Assembly (NCBI GenBank): GCA_038239195.1
Contig: JBBSEZ010000262.1
Span: forward strand, 1 to 14,187
Direction: 5' to 3'
DNA length: 14,187 nt
DNA from: JBBSEZ01 sp038239195
GTDB lineage: Bacteria; Planctomycetota; Planctomycetia; Gemmatales; Gemmataceae
Positions 12,250-14,187 of the stretch are shown here, piece by piece; position 1 is the first letter of the stretch; each line of letters opens with the position of its first letter. The notes under the pieces were generated by a model. The model had not been told where the DNA came from. It made no database searches and saw only the letters and a program-made list of their open reading frames with translations. The translations under genes were made by a program, and so were the position numbers.

Positions 12250-13707
12250 TTAGCGGTCGATCTGCGCGCGTTGCTGGAGCAGATGAGGATAGCGGTCGCG
12301 GACGGGGCGGACGTGTTCGGCGAGGAACTCATCGACCTGCTGGGGGGCCCGGCCGACGAAGTGGGCGGGGACGACGGTCGCCACCTTGGCGAAATCGACC
12401 CGGGAGAAGACCGGGTCGGCGCGGGCCCGGTCGAGGAGGTCGTTGCCGGCCCCGGCGCGGACGGCCTCGGTGGCGGCGAGGCTGTGGACGCGGATTCGTT
12501 CGTGGACGGCCTGCCGGTCGGCACCCGCGGCGACGGCGGCCATGAGAACGTTCTCCGTGGCCATGTACGGCAATACCTCGGCGACGTTGCGCTCGGCGAC
12601 GGCGGGGAAGACCTGCAAGCCGGCGGCGACGTTGAGGGCGAGCGCGAGGACGGCGTCAGTGGCGAGGAAGCCCTGGGGCAGGGTGAGTCGGCGGTGGACG
12701 CTGTCGTCGAGGGTGCGCTCGAGCCACTGGGTGGCGGCCGTCTGGGCGGCGCTGGCGGCCAGGCTGGTGACGAAGCGCGCCAGGCCACACATCCGCTCGC
12801 AGCGCATGGGGTTGCGCTTGTAGGGCATGGCCGACGAGCCGACCTGGGCCTTCTCGGCGGGCTCGTCGAGCTCCTGGCGGTGGGCGAGCAGGCGGACGTC
12901 GGTGCCGAACTTGGAGGCACTCTGGGCGATGCCCGAGAGGACGTCGAGGACCTGGGAATCGACCTTGCGGGTGTAGGTCTGGCCGGTGACGGGGTAGGTG
13001 CTCTCGAAGCCCATCTTTTTGGCAACGAGTGCGTCGAGGCGGCGCACCTTGTCGTGATCACCGCGGAAGAGGGCGAGGAAACTGGCCTGGGTGCCGGTGG
13101 TGCCCTTGGCGCCGCGAAAGCGCAGCGTCTCGAGGCGGTGCTCGATCTCTTCGAGGTCGAGGAGGAAGTCGTGGCACCAGAGGCAGGCGCGCTTGCCGAC
13201 GGTGGTGAGCTGGGCGGGCTGGAAGTGGGTGAAGCCGACCGTGGGCAGGTCGCGCCAGCGCTCGGCGAAGGTTGCGAGGGCGTCGATGGTGCCGACGAGC
13301 CGGTCGCGCACCATGCCGAGCGATTCGCGGATGAGGAGGAGGTCGGTGTTGTCGGTGACGTAGCAGGAGGTGGCGCCGAGGTGAACGATGGGGCGCGCCA
13401 GGGGGGCGACGTCGCCGAAGGCGTGAATGTGGGCCATCACGTCGTGGCGAAGTCGGCGCTCGTGGGACTCGGCGCGGGCGAAGTCAATGTCGTCGAGGTG
13501 GGCGCGCATCTGGTCGAGCTGGTCGCGCGTGATGAGGGGGGAGGTGCCGTCCTCGGCGAGGAGGCCGAGCTCCTGCTGGGCCTCGGCGAGGGCGAGCCAG
13601 AGCCGGCGCCAGGTGGAGAACTTGCGCTGCGGCCCCCAGAGGCGGGACATTTCGGGGCTGGCGTAGCGGGCCACGAGCGGGTTGTCGTACACCTCCAGCG
13701 AATCCAT
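12250..13707 (-). CDS. purB: Adenylosuccinate lyase, close to the animal-type enzyme
   Basis: 485 residues from ATG 13707, with GGAGGAGG 2-9 nt upstream; a longer open frame to 14160 reads intergenic DNA and is rejected. The enzyme removes fumarate from SAICAR and from adenylosuccinate in purine synthesis, as a cytoplasmic tetramer. Seen: RLRHDVMAHIHAFGD (85-99), HLGATSCYVTDNTDL (109-123), GFTHFQPAQLTTVGKR with catalytic H161, RFRGAKGTTGTQASFL, and the fumarase/aspartase superfamily signature loop GSSAMPYKRNPMRCER (290-305) containing the catalytic serine. Further on, QWLERTLDDSVHRR and PYMATENVLMA match the animal enzyme closely, and the length is that of animal ADSL rather than the shorter (about 430-residue) Bacillus type or the E. 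coli type. No other purine gene is in the window. A -10-like TATAAA at 13801-13806 may belong to its promoter, but no -35 was found. Confidence 0.95.
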   Translation of the reverse strand: MDSLEVYDNPLVARYASPEMSRLWGPQRKFSTWRRLWLALAEAQQELGLLAEDGTSPLITRDQLDQMRAHLDDIDFARAESHERRLRHDVMAHIHAFGDVAPLARPIVHLGATSCYVTDNTDLLLIRESLGMVRDRLVGTIDALATFAERWRDLPTVGFTHFQPAQLTTVGKRACLWCHDFLLDLEEIEHRLETLRFRGAKGTTGTQASFLALFRGDHDKVRRLDALVAKKMGFESTYPVTGQTYTRKVDSQVLDVLSGIAQSASKFGTDVRLLAHRQELDEPAEKAQVGSSAMPYKRNPMRCERMCGLARFVTSLAASAAQTAATQWLERTLDDSVHRRLTLPQGFLATDAVLALALNVAAGLQVFPAVAERNVAEVLPYMATENVLMAAVAAGADRQAVHERIRVHSLAATEAVRAGAGNDLLDRARADPVFSRVDFAKVATVVPAHFVGRAPQQVDEFLAEHVRPVRDRYPHLLQQRAQIDR

Positions 13708-13911
13708 TGCCTCCTCCGCTTTCGCGCGCGAGCGGCCCGGCGGAACGCGCAGTTCCCCGCCCTTTTGCCCGGGCCGCATCGGCCGAACGTCCTCGGAGGT
13801 TTTATACGCGAACGGGCCCGATTCGTCCCGCACGCGGGCGGTTCGGCGGGTAGAGTGAAGGAGAGGAGAGGTCGGGGCCGTTGCGCCCCCCACGCACAAG
13901 GAGGTCACGCG

Positions 13912-14187
13912 ATGAACCGACGGACGCGCCTGGGCCTGTTGGCCGGGCTGATGGGGATGGCCCTGTGGCTGGGGGCGGCTGCCCCCGCGCAGGCGCAGCA
14001 GCAGCAGACGCAGCCCCTGGATCGTTACTTCTACTACCCCTACTACTACTTCCCGCACAACTACTGGCCGACGCAGGGCCCCGCCTGGCCGGAGAAGCCG
14101 GGCCTGCCGTACCAGAAGCCGCCGGCCTACATGGCGTATCCGCCGTTCCTCGAGCCGCACTGGCGCTATGAGTTGTGGAAGCCGCAG
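13912..14187 (+). CDS. Exported Tyr/Pro/Trp-rich protein of unknown function, 3' end outside window
   Basis: 92 residues are visible from ATG 13912; a strong AAGGAGGT lies 6 nt upstream. Residues 1-28 form a textbook signal peptide: MNRRTR, hydrophobic LGLLAGLMGMALWLGAAA, and cleavage after APAQA. The rest is rich in Tyr, Pro and Trp, with QQQQTQ directly after the cleavage site, then RYFYYPYYYFPHNYWP, GPAWPEKPGLPYQKPPAYM and FLEPHWRYELWKPQ. No recognised domain; the aromatic/proline composition suggests a cell-surface or matrix protein. The gene is transcribed divergently from purB; the 204-nt gap contains TAGAGT at 13851-13856 as a possible -10 but no matching -35. Confidence 0.75.
   Translation, partial: MNRRTRLGLLAGLMGMALWLGAAAPAQAQQQQTQPLDRYFYYPYYYFPHNYWPTQGPAWPEKPGLPYQKPPAYMAYPPFLEPHWRYELWKPQ

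Noticed and set aside
12189..12545. Plus-strand ORF starting MLGWIRKKTGELFSES after a GGAAGTGAA sequence
   Set aside because: The first 20 or so residues look plausible, but the frame then runs antisense into purB as an Arg/Gly-rich shadow; no -10 box fits the TTGACA at 12165. A gene remnant cannot be excluded.
13708..14160. N-terminal extension of purB
   Set aside because: The frame is open upstream, but it lacks family similarity there, overlaps the exported protein gene, and the ATG at 13707 has a strong ribosome site and the expected N-terminus.

Overview
The window reads as chromosomal DNA of a planctomycete, most likely in or near the Gemmataceae. This is inferred from the very high G+C, from secreted SUMF1/FGE-like proteins with one copy fused to a caspase-like domain, from a sensorless and a hybrid histidine kinase, from a Tyr/Trp/Pro-rich exported protein, and from G+C-rich intergenic hairpins. 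No rRNA, tRNA, IS element or CRISPR array was seen. Almost everything is on the minus strand; the exceptions are a hybrid histidine kinase (4723-5919) and an exported protein cut off by the right edge (13912-14187).

Layout. (1) 1-1515, minus: a cytoplasmic histidine kinase whose stop codon overlaps the start of a D-amino-acid aminotransferase gene (dat, C-terminus cut off by the left edge). (2) 1533-4445, minus: the classic rpsO-pnp pair, with hairpins in the pnp leader, a repeat-rich disordered tail on PNPase, and a 27-bp-arm hairpin plus U-tract as terminator, directly before the kinase gene. (3) 4446-4722: divergent promoter region with one good promoter in each direction. (4) 4723-5919, plus: hybrid kinase with receiver domain. 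(5) 5953-8553, minus: two-gene operon encoding an exported caspase-FGE-like fusion and then an exported stand-alone FGE-like protein. (6) 8652-9697: a DUF72 gene bracketed by two related palindromes built from 7-nt units; one palindrome ends in a U-tract and is probably its terminator. (7) 9689-11101, minus: membrane protein with HEAT-like helical repeats. (8) 11254-11978, minus: small exported thioredoxin-like protein without CxxC, with a Tyr/Pro/Gly tail ending in Cys, followed by two tandem hairpin terminators. (9) 12250-13707, minus: adenylosuccinate lyase closely resembling the animal enzyme. (10) 13912-14187, plus: exported Tyr/Pro-rich protein, partial.

How the parts relate. rpsO-pnp and purB are housekeeping genes. 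The most distinctive accessory unit is the caspase-FGE operon: both FGE-like domains lack one of the two copper-binding cysteines of true formylglycine-generating enzymes, so they are probably binding or scaffold modules, and the caspase domain keeps its His/Cys dyad. The second distinctive signal is the pair of heptamer palindromes around the DUF72 gene. I did not find a demonstrable new multi-gene system; these two are the best candidates for follow-up.
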